Assembly (NCBI GenBank): GCA_963921425.1
Contig: OY992834.1
Coordinates: 24,379,923-24,443,922 of the forward strand
Reading direction: 5' to 3'
Source of the DNA: Dryas octopetala
Lineage: Eukaryota > Streptophyta > Magnoliopsida > Rosales > Rosaceae
DNA length: 64,000 nt
Shown: positions 20,001 through 33,056 of the stretch, one piece after another
Layout of the letters: the number at the start of each line of letters is the position of its first letter
How positions within the stretch are numbered: position 1 is the stretch's first letter
Translations under genes and position numbers: made by a program
The notes under the pieces: model-generated
Told to the model about the DNA's origin: nothing
Database searches by the model: none
Seen by the model: the letters and a program-made list of their open reading frames with translations, nothing else

Positions 20001-23000
20001 ATGTAGGGTTTCCAAAGAGAACAGTATATCCTATACCAATAGATGACATCATACATCGATTTAATGGTCTGAACCTCAATGGAAGCTGCAGCACAGTACA
20101 AAAGAAAGAGCAAAATGCACTTGTCCCATACAAAGGAGATGGTGCAGTTGTTCCCTACGAGGGCTTTGAGTTTATTAAGAAACGTAAACCACGACCTAAA
20201 GTAGAGCTTGACCCAGAAACCAATAGGATTTGGAATCTTTTGATGGGCAAGGAAGGAAGTGTAGGCATTGAAGGAACTGACAACGGAAAGGAGAAATATT
20301 GGGAAGAGGAAAGAAAAGTTTTCCAAGGACGAGTTGAATCATTCATTGCACGAATGCACCTTGTTCAAGGTAAAATACCTTATATTTTAGTCCTAAATTG
20401 GATCATCCTGAACTACCATGTTGCATATGCTATAACATCAACATGGCCATCTACACTTTTGAGAGCTCTTTGAATAATTTAATTCCAAAGGTTTATAAAA
20501 TAATGAAGCTCTAAACTGGAGACGTAATAGGTTTGAGTTTATAAAATAATTTAATTTCAATGCCTCATATTAATAATTGCTCCTGGTGGTGGAACATGTT
20601 CCGACAAATATAAATTCATTATAGTTTTCTTCAAGTAGTGGATAGGCAGTTATTAGATGACATGAACATCAGCCTTTGACCCAATATTAATCTGTACAGG
20701 AGACAGACGTTTTTCACTATGGAAAGGATCAGTTGTTGACTCAGTGATTGGAGTTTTCCTTACTCAGAATGTTTCAGACCATCTATCAAGGTACATTCAA
20801 AATTTTTGCATTATTGTACAGCCAGATGCCCATAAGTGAATGACTTGAAGTGAACAGTATTCTTTTTGGTTCCATTCTCTTTTTGCAGCTCTGCCTTCAT
20901 GTCATTGGCAGCACGATTTCCGCTTAAGTCGATGAGCAATCACCAAACTCAAGACAAGGTTGGGACAAACATATTGGTTAATGAACCAGAAGTGCGCATG
21001 ACAAGTCCAGTTGATGCCACCAAATGGCATGAAGAAATATCAAGTCAACAAATCTCTATGACACTCCATGAGTCTGCAGAACATCAGAGAGAAAGCGAGA
21101 CCTCAGGGACAGAAAGTAAGCTGGTGGAGGCATATAGTCAAGGTTTGGAGGAAGAGTTTGTATCATCTCAAGATTCTTTTGACTTATCAGTCACTCAAGG
21201 CACTGTAGGAATTACATCGTACTCGGTCTCCAGTTCCGAAGTAGAAGATCCTACCACTGGGTGCAACCCCAACAAGATTCATATTTCCTTCTCAACATAT
21301 CAAGAGATGGAGAAAGCTACCATGTTTCAGGACTTTTACCATCAAGTAAATGGAAATCCAGTATTAAATGATGGATCCAAGCATGGGCATATAGAATATG
21401 GAAAGCTAAAGACAAGATCAGACAGAATAGATCGTCTCAATCTTAACAATCGGTTTGAATCTTTCAGTGAAGAAAGCATATCTTCCAGCTTCAATATGGA
21501 AAAAGATGAAAATTGCAGGAGCTTAAGAAATAAAGAACTATCAGGAAGTGTTGTTAATTCCTCTGTGCAACAGAATATTTTGTGGAGGTCTCGAGAAACA
21601 CCGCCAAAGGACCCATATTTATCATTCAGACCGCACTCAACAGACCAACAAACTAATTATCAACCAAGATCAAGAAATGGATACAACCAACCTTCCTGCA
21701 ACAGTCATCAACATGAGGGGAATGAAACCTTCCAATTGGATATCACATCTGTCACAGAGCCTATAAAAGACACTGAACCACTTCTGGGAAAGCAGAATGG
21801 TAGCATGCAGCATGTCCCTAATGTCAGTGAGCTCAATAAAAATTATTTCCATGTTGTGAATAGTATCTCTGTAGTGAATGAGCAAATACACTCTGAAAAT
21901 CCATCAGTTGATTCAAATTCAGAGAAGAAACTATATTCCTCTGGTCAATCACATAATGAGACAATCACAAATATTTCAAAAGGAAAAAAAGGAAAGGGTG
22001 AGAATGAAAAAAAGAATCCAGTTGACTGGGACATTTTACGAAAGCAGGTGCAGGCCAATGGTGGGAAAAAAGATAGAAACAAAGACACAATGGACTCACT
22101 GGACTATGAGGCACTTATAAATGCTAATGTTAAAGAGATTTCTGATGCCATCAAGGAGAGAGGGATGAACAACATGCTAGCCGAACGAATTCAGGTTTTC
22201 TCTCCTTTTAGTGTTTAGTCTAAACTCTAAAGATCTCATGTTTGTTAAGATCATCGTGAATTTGCTACATGTTGGCAACATCACTGAATAGGTTAAGACA
22301 TCATTAAGGATAACAATGGTTGAAACATGTTTGTAGGACTTCCTAAACCGACTGGTTAGAGAACATGGAAGCACTGATCTTGAATGGTTAAGAGATGTTC
22401 CCCCTGACAAAGCAAAGTAAGCCATTCCAAATAATTCATTTTCTTCTAAAATGTTACAACTGCCCCTTCAATGAAATTAGCAAGGCTATCCAAAATGAAT
22501 GAATAATGCATCAGCAGATTTCATATATAATTACCACAAATGATTCTTCTGTAGGGATTATTTATTAAGTATACGAGGATTGGGCTTGAAAAGTGTGGAG
22601 TGCGTCCGGCTTTTAACACTCCACCATCTTGCTTTCCCGGTAACAATTTTATGGCTGCTTATTATCTTATAAGAGGTGGAGAACATCTAGCAATAAATGA
22701 ATTTACAATTTTTTTGTACCCTAAAGGTTGACACAAACGTTGGAAGAATAGCAGTACGACTGGGTTGGGTCCCCCTCCAACCACTACCTGAATCACTTCA
22801 GTTACACCTCCTAGAACTGTAAGAAATAATATTCCAACCTATGCATGCTTAAGTATTCCATTACTTACAAATGCTAACCATATTCCTCTATAGGTACCCA
22901 ATGCTGGAGTCAATTCAAAAGTATTTATGGCCAAGATTATGCAAACTCGATCAACTAACCCTGTAAACTCATAGCTCCTTCAAATTATTCATGTTAATTT

Positions 23001-26000
23001 GAATATACATAAGCTTTTACTGATTGGTGAACTATTCCAAATACAGGTATGAGCTACACTACCAGATGATTACGTTTGGAAAGGTATGCATGCTGTTTCA
23101 TTAATCAAAAACATTATCTGTGATTAGTCAAAAGAAATAAATTAAGTGCCTCACATTTTGATCTGTATGCAGGTTTTCTGCACAAAGAGTAAACCAAATT
23201 GCAATGCATGTCCAATGAGAGGAGAGTGCAGACACTTCGCAAGTGCTTTTGCAAGGTTTGCATACTGATCTTAAAAATTATATGTATACTACTGCCACTG
23301 TGCAGGCAAGTAAACATAGAAGCAAGCCATCAGAGTCTTCATGTATTCTTTGTAGGCACGAGATTCGGGCCTCATTAATTAGCAATGAGAAAGTCTTTGA
23401 TGGACTTGCACTAGTTGATAGTACATGGAAAACTTATAATTCAATTAACTACATTAACAATGTCTTACTAATGACATGGAACAATAAAGAGAAGTAAAAA
23501 ATACAGTTATCATTAATGAAAGTCTATTTTTTTTTATAAAACTAATAACTAAATACCAACAATGTTTTGTGCAGTGCAAGACTTGCCCTGCCAGGGCCAG
23601 AAGAGAAGAGTATTGTGAGTTCAACTGTTCCAATTGCAGCCGAGAAAATTCCTACTATAGATGTCAATCCTATGTCACTACCTCCACCTGAAAATAACTC
23701 GCTTCAGAAAGCAGGTGCTGAAATTAACAAGTATGAACCGATCATTGAAGAACCAGCAACACCAGAACAAGAATTCACGGAGCTATCGCAAGTTGACATC
23801 GAGGACTTGTTCTATGAGGATCCTGATGAGATTCCTACCATCAAACTCAACATGGAAGAATTCACAGTGACATTACAAAACTATATGCAAGAGAAGATGG
23901 AGCTCCAAGAAGGTGACATGTCCAAGGCTTTAGTTGCGTTGAATCCAGAAGCTGCTTCTATCCCTACAACCAAGCTAAAGAATGTCAGTCGACTACGAAC
24001 AGAGCACCAAGTGTAAGTACATGTCTTCCCATAGGCACAAAAACAATACACTGAATACAAATTCAGCTAAACTACAGCCAAATTACACTTTGAAGGTTCA
24101 TACTATTTACGATTGGAACAGATCGAACAAAGCTATAGCATATTCAATCTGGAAAAACAATATCTGATGCCTAAATATTGAATTCGCCCCCACCAAAATT
24201 CTTGTACTAAATTTTATGGTGTTCTGACATACTACTTATATGCAAACATATATACATGACATAAAGTCTCTATGACACTGACACATCCAGTGCTGTTATA
24301 ATGCAGGTATGAACTATCAGATTCACATCCACTCTTGGAAGGGGTAGGTTAAACTGTAAAATTTTATATCTAGAATATGTAGCAGAGTCAGTGACCTAAA
24401 TTAAAACATTCTCGTTCTAAATTAAGCAATATTTAACTTTACAGATGGACAGACGGGAACCAGATGATCCGAGCCCATACCTTCTTGCCATATGGACACC
24501 AGGTAAGCTCAAAACACAACATTCCTGAAAATTGTGTATAATTAAATAATTCCAAATAATCTCAGAAAGTAACTAAAAAGATGAGCTTACATTACCCATG
24601 GAACATAGAGAACTGATATTTTAATGCATTTGACTTTATAGACCAACAGTTAGAAATCAGAATACAGATGAAGGGATGACATAGGGCTAGCTGATTTCCT
24701 ATCGGAGATATGAAGTGAAATATTACACATTTTTCCAAGTAATGGAGTGAAATATTATACATTTTTACATGTAATAACGTTTATTCTACAACACTGTATA
24801 CTAGGTGAAACTGCAAATTCAATTCAACCACCAGAAAGCAGGTGTGGCTCCGAAGACCAAAACAAATTGTGCACTGAGAAGACGTGCTTTTCGTGCAATA
24901 GTGTAAGAGAAGCAAATTTACAAACAGTCAGGGGGACAATTTTGGTGAGGAAAACTGATTGTGATAATATGTAGAAGTAAGAAAATATACTACCTGCGGT
25001 TTACTGAAATTTAAATCAACTTGGCACAGATACCTTGTAGAACAGCAATGAGAGGGAGCTTTCCACTCAATGGCACATACTTTCAAGTTAATGAGGCAAG
25101 TCTTATTCAACTTAATGTCGTTACGTATATCTACTGTGCACAATCTGGATTAAGTTAATGCAGTCCAAAAATTACTCCTTGTGCAAGTTGATTAACAATG
25201 ACCCTGCTATCTGACTACCTCATGAGGAAAACCTACTGACTGCTTCATCCACTTCTAGCCAGAATTTTAGAGCCAATAATTTCCAGATGTATAAAAAGAA
25301 AAGTTCTATCACCATGCAGATGTTTGCTGATCATGATTCTAGTGTGAACCCAATTGATGTTCCAAGGGGGTGGATATGGAATTTGCCAAGAAGGACCGTA
25401 TACTTTGGAACTTCTGTATCAACAATATTCAAAGGTAACAGAAAATTAAGATACCAGGGTTTAATGCATAATGATCCCAGTTAAAGTATACAAGTTACTT
25501 ACAATGAAATACCTGTCTACTAGGTCTATCAACCGAGGGAATTCAATACTGCTTTTGGAGAGGTATGCAATACTAACTTCTACTCTTCGTATTCATTTAT
25601 CTGTTTTGAGTATAACACAACAAAAAATCATGAATTTAACTTTTGACCCTAATAACATCGTTTTTGGAAATTAAAATTGAACTTAAAAACAACCCAGTTA
25701 ATTTTTTGCAATTACATCTTGTTCCTGCATTTCGTCTATTAAATTTATCATTAGATCAAATAAGTGCATTCAAATTATTCAAATATCTAGAATGAATCAC
25801 AATGAAAAACCATAGATTTGATCATTTGAGTAACTAAGCACATAACATTTAATTGATTGAGCACCTGTAAAGTTCTGACATGGAAAAAGAGGTTGTTAAT
25901 TTACGCAATCCTTCAGCAAAAGTTTTGGTCTAAAAAAAAAAAACTTGTCACACAATAAGGTAATTACATTTAAAACATCATTTAAAAAATAGGCATTGGA

Positions 26001-27543
26001 TATTCCAACGATCATGGATTGCAACAATTGTGTTAGTCACATATTTCTATGAATTGAAAAAGTACATTGTTTTCCATTATTGCATGATGATAACAAAAAC
26101 TACACAATTGGCCAATCATGCTTTTGACTAATTACCATACCCATGGACATTCAAACTTTTAACGTATTCTTTTGGCCTGAAAAACAAAAGTAAATCTTAA
26201 ACTGTGAACTACTATGTAATTTCTTAATGCACAAGACAAATCATTGATAGTGCAATCATATGCGATTAGCCAACGAATGATTAACAAATTTGATGGATGA
26301 ACCTTGTCTTTGACAAAAGTTCAATGAGTGTTTTTTAAAAGAAGGAAAAAGTTTGGTGTACTGCTACAAAAGAAAAAGAAATATTGCTATTAAAGAACTG
26401 ATTTCTGTCATTTAGCATTCAACTGAAAAAATGACATGCAAACCATATCCAAAAATTTATAACTTTTAGGCCTCGTTTGGTGCATAGGATAGGATTGGAT
26501 AGGATGAATATTTAAATTCATGTGTATTCAAGGAAGAACATGAAGGGTGTCTTCTAACTTGAAGGAAGAAGATGGGAAGAAGATTGATTATTTAATCCCA
26601 CCATTTTTGGGGAGATTGGAAGGGATAAGTCTTCCCTTATGATTAGTCCATCTTAATACATTTGGTTCCTTCAAGTTAGAAACTTATTTCTTGAATACAC
26701 ATGAATTTAGCCATTTATCCTATCCAATCCTATCCTATACACCAAACGAGGCCTTAAGGTTATAAATGCTATCAATATGTTTCAGCGTCCTCTAAAGCAA
26801 AAGGAAAAGGCTGACGCTAACTAAATCCAAAACAAACCTATGCCTTTCTTCCTACATAAAACCCCTGTTTCATACAACAATATACCATATTACCATTGAC
26901 ATAATTATGTTTCATCAAGTGCTGCTAGCTTACATTTGGGTCCTGACAGTCAGGAGACTCAGAACCTTCTCATCCTTACAAGTTCATGTTGTCCGATAAT
27001 ATTATTACATGTATCTTTTATAAGATAACTTTTAATACAAGCAACAAAGCAGTCACTCTCTTCCTACTTTTACTAACCCAAAAACCACAATCATGTCAAT
27101 ATTCAAAAAGGAAAAAATGGCATGTGTAATAATAGTATTGGACTATGTCAATTTGTATGGAAGAGAAATACCAACAAGATGCAATGAGAGCACACAGGAG
27201 CAATCAAGTCTGCTAGCTGCAAAATACTCTGAAGAAAATGGGCAGCACTACGCTTGTTGGCCTGTAAAATGTCTTTATAACACAAGCAAACTCTAGCTTT
27301 AAGAAAATTGAGATTGAACATTGAAGATTGAATGTGTTCCATTTGGTCAGGAATTTGGTTCAGTTCAAAGTTTATCCAGATGGTTATTCAGCCAAGTTTA
27401 CTTGTTGACTAATTGATTTATTTGCAGGATATGTTTGTGTGAGGGGATTCGACCGAACATCAAGAGTGCCACGACCCTTAATGGCCAGATTGCACTTTCC
27501 TGCAAGTAAGTTGACCAAGACAAAAAATGAAAAGACAAGATAA
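16123..27543 (+). CDS. ROS1: ROS1/DEMETER-like 5-methylcytosine DNA glycosylase
   Basis: Nuclear bifunctional DNA glycosylase/lyase that removes 5-methylcytosine and starts active demethylation. Exons: 16123-16273, 17087-17491, 18328-19896, 20007-20369, 20700-20790, 20889-22194, 22337-22416, 22555-22639, 22727-22818, 22894-22962, 23047-23083, 23173-23255, 23575-24012, 24307-24343, 24445-24502, 24805-24944, 25030-25095, 25320-25434, 25524-25562, 27428-27543. They total 5,340 nt, in frame, 1,779 residues. Family features: DLNSSPRTEADA region; basic block TPKRRKHRPKVIIEGKPKRT; domain A; helix-hairpin-helix GLGLKSVECVRLL with Lys 1334; PVDTNVGRIAVRLGW with Asp 1352 (same 18-residue spacing as in ROS1/DME); Fe-S cluster CTKSKPNCNACPMRGEC; permuted CXXC; C-terminal RRM-like fold. 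All introns are GT-AG except one GC-AG after 25095. The start is inferred from the duplicated first exon; the usual N-terminal motif of the family was not found, so an upstream exon may be missed or lost. Confidence 0.9.
17272..18105 (+). repeat. Tandem duplication unit B (demethylase exon 2 plus intron)
   Basis: Second copy of the exon-intron block of unit A. Its exon part is open throughout and forms the 3' two thirds of exon 2 (17087-17491). Confidence 0.9.
26469..26753. mobile_element. Tourist-like (Harbinger) MITE in the last intron, 285 bp
   Basis: The ends are GGCCTCGTTTGGTGCATAGG and, inverted from the right, GGCCTCGTTTGGTGTATAGG. The arms match for about 60-100 bases (AGGATTGGATAGGAT, AATTCATGTGTATTCAAG). 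The target duplication is TTA at 26466-26468 and 26754-26756. It sits in the 1.87-kb intron between exons 19 and 20 of the demethylase. Confidence 0.95.
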
Positions 27544-29216
27544 ATCAGACCATGATGCAGTGAAGATTTTCATCAGAAAATCAGAACATTACTGACTCTT
27601 AAAAGAACGACTAACAAATTCTACTACATTCAATTATTCTTCCTCAGGCATCATAACACATTTCATTGGTTAATCAACACAAAAATGTTACATGTATGTA
27701 CAAGAGAATGAAAAAATAATACATTAAGATGTGAGCAAAGAATGTACATTTCAGAATTATATTTATAAGGCTTCGATTCATTCAAAATAAGTTGTAAAGG
27801 ATTGGCAGCAGACATGCTACAGTGTGTCATAATGTTACGAAGAAACTTGAAAGTTGATGAAGAAACAATGCTGGTTATGAAGACAGACAATTAGCTAAAA
27901 CAATGCTGATGATGAGTAAACTCTTTCAAACTTGTGTTACTACTTTATTGACAATAGAGCATCGGGAGATGATAATGAGAGTAATTCTGCGAAGCTAATA
28001 TAATTCAAATGAGTTACCATCTATTTTTCTCACACTTTGCATTTATGCCCAACTTTTAAATCATTGAAAATTATGACATGTTCAGGGATCCAGAGAACTA
28101 CTTGTTTTTTATCATACTTATTTTTATTTGACTTTTACTGTTAATTGTATATTATATAAATTTAAAGTTGTGAGAACAAAATACAAAATTGACTCATAAT
28201 ACTTTTTGGGTGTGTTTGGTCACAATCATGAATTTATAATCGATAGATTTCTAGTACATGACTAGGATTTAAACAAACAAAAATAAGTATAGCAAAAAAT
28301 CCAAATATCTTGTTCTGATATATATTAGAGACATTCACATCTCCACAGGCAAACTCCATAGATATAACAAAATTCTTCGAAAATTGAAATGAATTTCAAG
28401 GAAACCTATAAGAACCCTTGTGCTTAAAAAGAAGTGGTGACGACATTTCGATAAGATTCATCTACAATTTAATACGGGGAAATTGGAGATCTCTAGATTC
28501 CCATAATTAATACTGTTTCTAAATATGATTTATACTCTAGAAAAAACTAAAAAACATGTCCAATATCAGTTTGGCCACATGACCCTTAATTAGTTAATTG
28601 TACATCTCCTCTGAATCGGCCTTCTTCTTACTATCAAAACCCCTGCCGATCATCGATGCCCAGGCTGCCTAGCATAATTTCCAACTTATAAAAAGAAAAT
28701 GTACAAATCGCTCTCACCACATCAAAAAATTTCAAGACAATTTTTCTTAATCTACCATTTAAGGCATAATAACCAATTACCTACTTAGATAACCATTCCT
28801 CTGTTAGATAGATAAGTTCCAAAAATAAAACAACAAAAATTTGCAGAACGTCAAAATTTTTTGCTCAGCTCATTGGGCAGTAAGCAAATTGCTTTAAGAT
28901 AAAAAGAAAAAAAAAATTTCTTTGTTGCCCTTTACTCATTACAATGATCAAAACCTTTAAATTTCCAACATCCTATACTATCAACCTTGAAAATTTTATG
29001 ATTGCAGCAATTAATTTTAAGCAACAATGAAGCACACCACAATACAAACAACACTTCAAGGAAATTGTACACCACAATATTAATGTTGGATAAGCACCGT
29101 TCATATGATTGAGGTGGCCATAATTATTCTCCTTTTTCTTTTTTGAGTTTCCTCTGTTTTCTAGGCAACCAAACAGAAAATAAAGAGAGCAATAATGAAA
29201 AGCTAGGGTTTGATAC
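27544..29216. other. 3' flank of the demethylase gene, gene-poor
   Basis: AT-rich sequence after the demethylase stop codon. No polyadenylation site can be fixed with confidence. Short minus-strand frames here show no known protein. Confidence 0.4.
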
Positions 29217-29302
29217 CTGTTGTTTCCATTGGAGAGGACTTGAGAGAGATGAACTTGTAATGAAACTTTGGTTGCTGACGGCGGGTGGCTAGGTTTGGTC
29301 AT
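29217..29302 (-). other. Candidate first exon of an unrecognised minus-strand gene
   Basis: On the minus strand an ATG at 29302 opens MTKPSHPPSATKVSLQVHLS, and the exon can end at a donor CAACAG/GTATCA at 29217/29216. The next sequence looks intronic. I could not find convincing downstream exons to the left, so this may be a 5' fragment or chance. Confidence 0.25.
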
Positions 29303-29536
29303 TTAGCGGAAAAGTTATATTTGGGCTTTTGCCGCCTTTTGCTCTTCCCTCCATAATTGGCAAACTTTGCTTGCTGACGGCTAGATTTATGCAACTTCCG
29401 TACATCTGCTTTCATATGAAAACACGTGGGAGAATATATTTCAAGTTTTGCACAGCCCTTCTCTGAATTTTTCTTTGTTTTTTTTTTTCCCTGTGACAGG
29501 CCAGAAAACCCAAACCTATTAGAAGCATAAAAAAAA

Positions 29537-29836
29537 AGGCAAAAAGATGTTTGTGGTCCCTGTACTATGGATGAGTCGCACTTTGGTCCTCATCATTTCA
29601 GTTTGAATTTTTCAAGGACTTTGGTTCCATTATGTAGTAATTAGGTCCAATTCCTCAAAACCGAGACGAAAAATGCAGATGTGACACCACCTAATTGGCT
29701 TTGAAGTAAATTACTTTAGGGAATTAGACCTGATTGCGACATAATGGAACCACGGTCCTTGAAAAATTCAAATTAAAATGACAAAGACCAAAGTGCGATT
29801 CATCCAAAGTACAAAGACCAAAAATGTCTTTTGCCC
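29537..29836. mobile_element. Mutator-like MITE (300 bp) with about 115-bp inverted ends
   Basis: Left end GGCAAAAAGATGTTTGTGGT and inverted right end GGGCAAAAGACATTTTTGGT. The arms match on through GCACTTTGGTC, TTGAATTTTTCAAGGAC and GGTTCCATTATGT. Target duplications are TAAAAAAAA (29528-29536) and TAAAAATAA (29837-29845), one mismatch over 9 bases. No coding content. Confidence 0.85.
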
Positions 29837-31389
29837 TAAAAATAATTTTTTAAAAAAGAGTTTTTTTTTTTTTAAAAGTCCATTTCAAAAACAGCCCTGA
29901 TTACCTAGCCCACCCGATAGACTAAAATCCTAGCCCGATCCACTTTCATTTCCTCTCCTCTCTCTTCTCTCCTCTCCTCTCTTTCCTTCTCCTTCCCTTT
30001 AACTCCTGGTGTCTCTCTCTTACCTAGAAACTAGCGAGAACCCGAAACCCAGACCCAAGCTTGATTGGCCCTCCTCTGCTATTGACCTCATTTTTTGGCA
30101 GAATTGGGACGGGCCACCACCTCCAATCAACTCCCCTTGACGAGCTGGTCACTCCGGTGTGTTTAGATTCCTCATCTTTGCAAAATAAAATTTATTGAAG
30201 AAGTTTCAAGGAGCTACAATATCTGCTTGGAGGCTAACCTCCAACCAAGGATGAGCTGTACCATCCTAGCTCCATACACAAGAACTATGTAAAGCAAAGT
30301 TGGCAATAGTATGTACCACATTATTACAAGCTCTAGGCACATATTGACAATGAACATTAGAAAATAAACCAACCATACTTTTAATCTCCTCCAAAAAATG
30401 CTTGTTCGACGTAAAATCTTTTTCCGAAGACCTACGTGGCATTTTGAAGATTTAAATTTGTTATCTGTTTGTATCCGTTTTTACCACTCTCGGAATTAAT
30501 TTGGAGTGGGTCTTGAAAGCAATAATTGGATAAAAATGATTGGGCGAAGGACCTTTGAGGAAGGATTTTTGGCATGAGCGAATGCCATTGGCGATAGACT
30601 TTCTTTGGTCTGAGAGAAAGCCTTAGCTATTTGGTTTTCCAAATGGTTGATTAATATAAGAGTTTGAATGGTGTTGTCACATGGCTTTGGAGGAAGACAA
30701 AAGCAAAAGGCTTGGCTTGGCTTTGGGCGAAGGCTTATTTGATTTCAAAAGGTTCAAAGTTAATGCCAAAGTTTGGTGCTTTCCAATTGATTAATATAAA
30801 AGAGTTTGGTGGGTGCAAAAGATTTCTTTAGGTGACTTTGGAATTGAAAAGTGATATACATATATCTATATAATAAAATAAAACGGTTTTTGAATTTTAA
30901 AATTTATCTCCGGATTTGAATGGCTGAGATCGTTTCAGTTTAAATCCAATAGTCAGTTATCTATTTCTTAAATTTACTTTCCCGCCCATGAGAATTGGTT
31001 TGCCGCCTCTCTCTCCTTAATTAATTTTTCCTTAATTCTCTCTCCTTAATTAATTTCCCTTTAATTTCACATATTCAATTTTTTTTAGATCTTTCATTTG
31101 GGTTGAACAACTAAGTTTGTTTGTATTTGTGATTTGAGAATATAAATAGAAAAGCTTATTAAATGGATTCCGCTTGTCAAAATATCGGTATTTGCGCAAT
31201 AAAAAAAGCATATATATTAACAATGATGTGATGGAAGCTTTTTGGGATTTTAGGCAATTCTTTTGGTAGAAGCAGGTGGCATCCATTGGCAATTAAATGA
31301 TGGATTGATCCTTGACCCAACACCGCAACAACCTCTCGCCCAGCAGCCTTGTTGTAGCTCTTGCTCATTTATTTGGTGTCTCTCGGTTG
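29837..31389. other. Gene-free stretch with CT-rich tract
   Basis: A strong CT-rich run at about 29950-30000 may be an old leader sequence. At 30868 the sequence TCTATATAATAAAATAAAAC resembles a Helitron 5' end, but no 3' end was found. No supported gene. Confidence 0.35.
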
Positions 31390-32170
31390 GGCATGAAGTA
31401 ATCAAAGAGTGACTCAGCTATTCTCATCATCCTTATCCTATTCTCACTCATAGACAGTTGTCCACTACTAAAGCCACTCATTTACAACTGTCTACTTACC
31501 CAAAAAGCTGTCAACAGCTGTCTAAGAGCAATTCATTTCAAGCCATACACGTGGCTATTAAGACTAGGGGACAAAGGAAAGGCTCAATATAAAAGGAAGC
31601 TCACAAACAACAATCAGAGGCTCTCCTCCAATACCCAAAACAAACTCAGAAAACTCACGCAATGTGAAATCTCCTAGCAACTTTTGCTCTCAAATTCAGC
31701 TCATAGGCTTTTTAATCCTCAAAGCTCTCTTTTGTTGCCTTTAATTTCTTTATGTGTTTTTGTCAAGTTCCAAGATCTTTAATATTCATATTTTCTTTGT
31801 TGCTTTGCAAAGATCTAGCCTCTCCTTAGCATCGAGTTTACATTAATGTTGTTTACATCAGCTAGCTTTTATTTTAAAGCTTTGTCTTCTAGTTTTCTTC
31901 AGTTTATATTAGACTCTATTTATTTATTATTTTTCATACCCAAAGTCCTGGAATGTCCAGGCAAGAAACGAACCCAGATAGATTTTTATCATTCCTTTTA
32001 TATTGCTCAATCACTTTTAGAAGTTAGATTTTCATTTGACGCTTCATATTTATTTTAATTTCCCTTTTTACACACTTTTTCTATTCGGCTACTCGAAGCT
32101 GAATAGTGGCACGCCCGCACACTCACCCCCAAAGGTCGAAAACCTCGCTTACGGCAAGGCATGTTGTGGC
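31390..32170 (+). mobile_element. LTR-like promoter/leader remnant, Gypsy type suspected
   Basis: CAATATAAAAGG at about 31586-31597 is a TATA box, followed by an A/C-rich start region and a long T-rich leader. At 32106-32120 comes the word GTGGCACGCCCGCAC. The same arrangement recurs at 34640-35296, so these are probably two retroelement LTR/leader remnants. There is no gag or pol. Confidence 0.4.
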
Positions 32171-32917
32171 AGAAGCATTTTTGACTATAACATTATCTTA
32201 AATTTTTTAATTCCAACCTAGTTTACAAACTTCATTAGTTTATTATTATTTTTTAAATTAAAACTAATTTTTATTTATTAGTGTTTTAGTATAGTTCCAA
32301 TGTATTGCAGCTTTCAATATATAATAGCAAAAAGTTATTTGACGAGTGGCTTGCTGCTTATTAGAATAGCCGAGTGGGATTGAAGTCCCCAATTTGACAT
32401 GTGTTTGATGAGTCTCTTGGAGCAAGTATATCTAATGTGGCTCACCAAATCAAGCAGCTACAAGCTTTTGAACATATTGTTGAAGATGCTTTTACAACAT
32501 AGGGGATGTGTTTGGGCATACAATTGACACCAACCGGGATGATTGTTGGTAGTAAAGTGATGACATCAATATTGATCGGGCTGCCTAAACATTTGGTGAC
32601 ATTTGAGACAATTCACTTGGTTGCAGTATTTCATCAAACACGTGTACTGCCCGCTGCTTGAGTGAGGGTGGTTGAATGCTAATTGATCAAACACACCCCA
32701 AAATAATCAATCCAAGCAGTGTATTTAGAGGCCTCTCAAATGTGGGTAACGATTGGAAGGAGGCTGACTTTCGCATATATGTATTGTATGTATACCGGAG
32801 CTTGGAAGAAAGAAAGGAAGAGGAGGTTTTTTCTTTAATATTGATCGAGCAGCCTCCCTTTGTATGTTGTCGGGCAGCTAGATACTTGGGCATATATATA
32901 GGGATTTTCTCTAGAGA

Positions 32918-33056
32918 GGATGTCCGCATTTTTCAAATTTTGCAAATGTGTGGACTATCCGGTCTCCGTATGAACTATTTGGTCGCCATCCGGATGTCTA
33001 CCAGAGGGCGACTGAATAGTTTATACATCCGCAAAATTTGAAAAATGCGAACATCT
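32918..33056. mobile_element. Foldback MITE (about 140 bp)
   Basis: Two arms of about 45 bases are inverted copies (TCCGCATTTTTCAAATTTTGC on the left, matched by GCAAAATTTGAAAAATGCG on the right), joined by a loop of about 45 bases. No exact target duplication could be set. Confidence 0.7.

Noticed and set aside
23243..23497. Separate 84-codon gene
   Set aside because: It is intron read-through after demethylase exon 12; the splice at 23255/23575 keeps the conserved FASAFASARLALP sequence.
24747..24974. Independent Cys-containing small gene
   Set aside because: Its second part is demethylase exon 16 (permuted CXXC) preceded by intron sequence.
30868..30890. Helitron 5' terminus
   Set aside because: TCTATATAATAAAA is suggestive, but no 3' hairpin with CTRR end was found, so it is not called as a feature.
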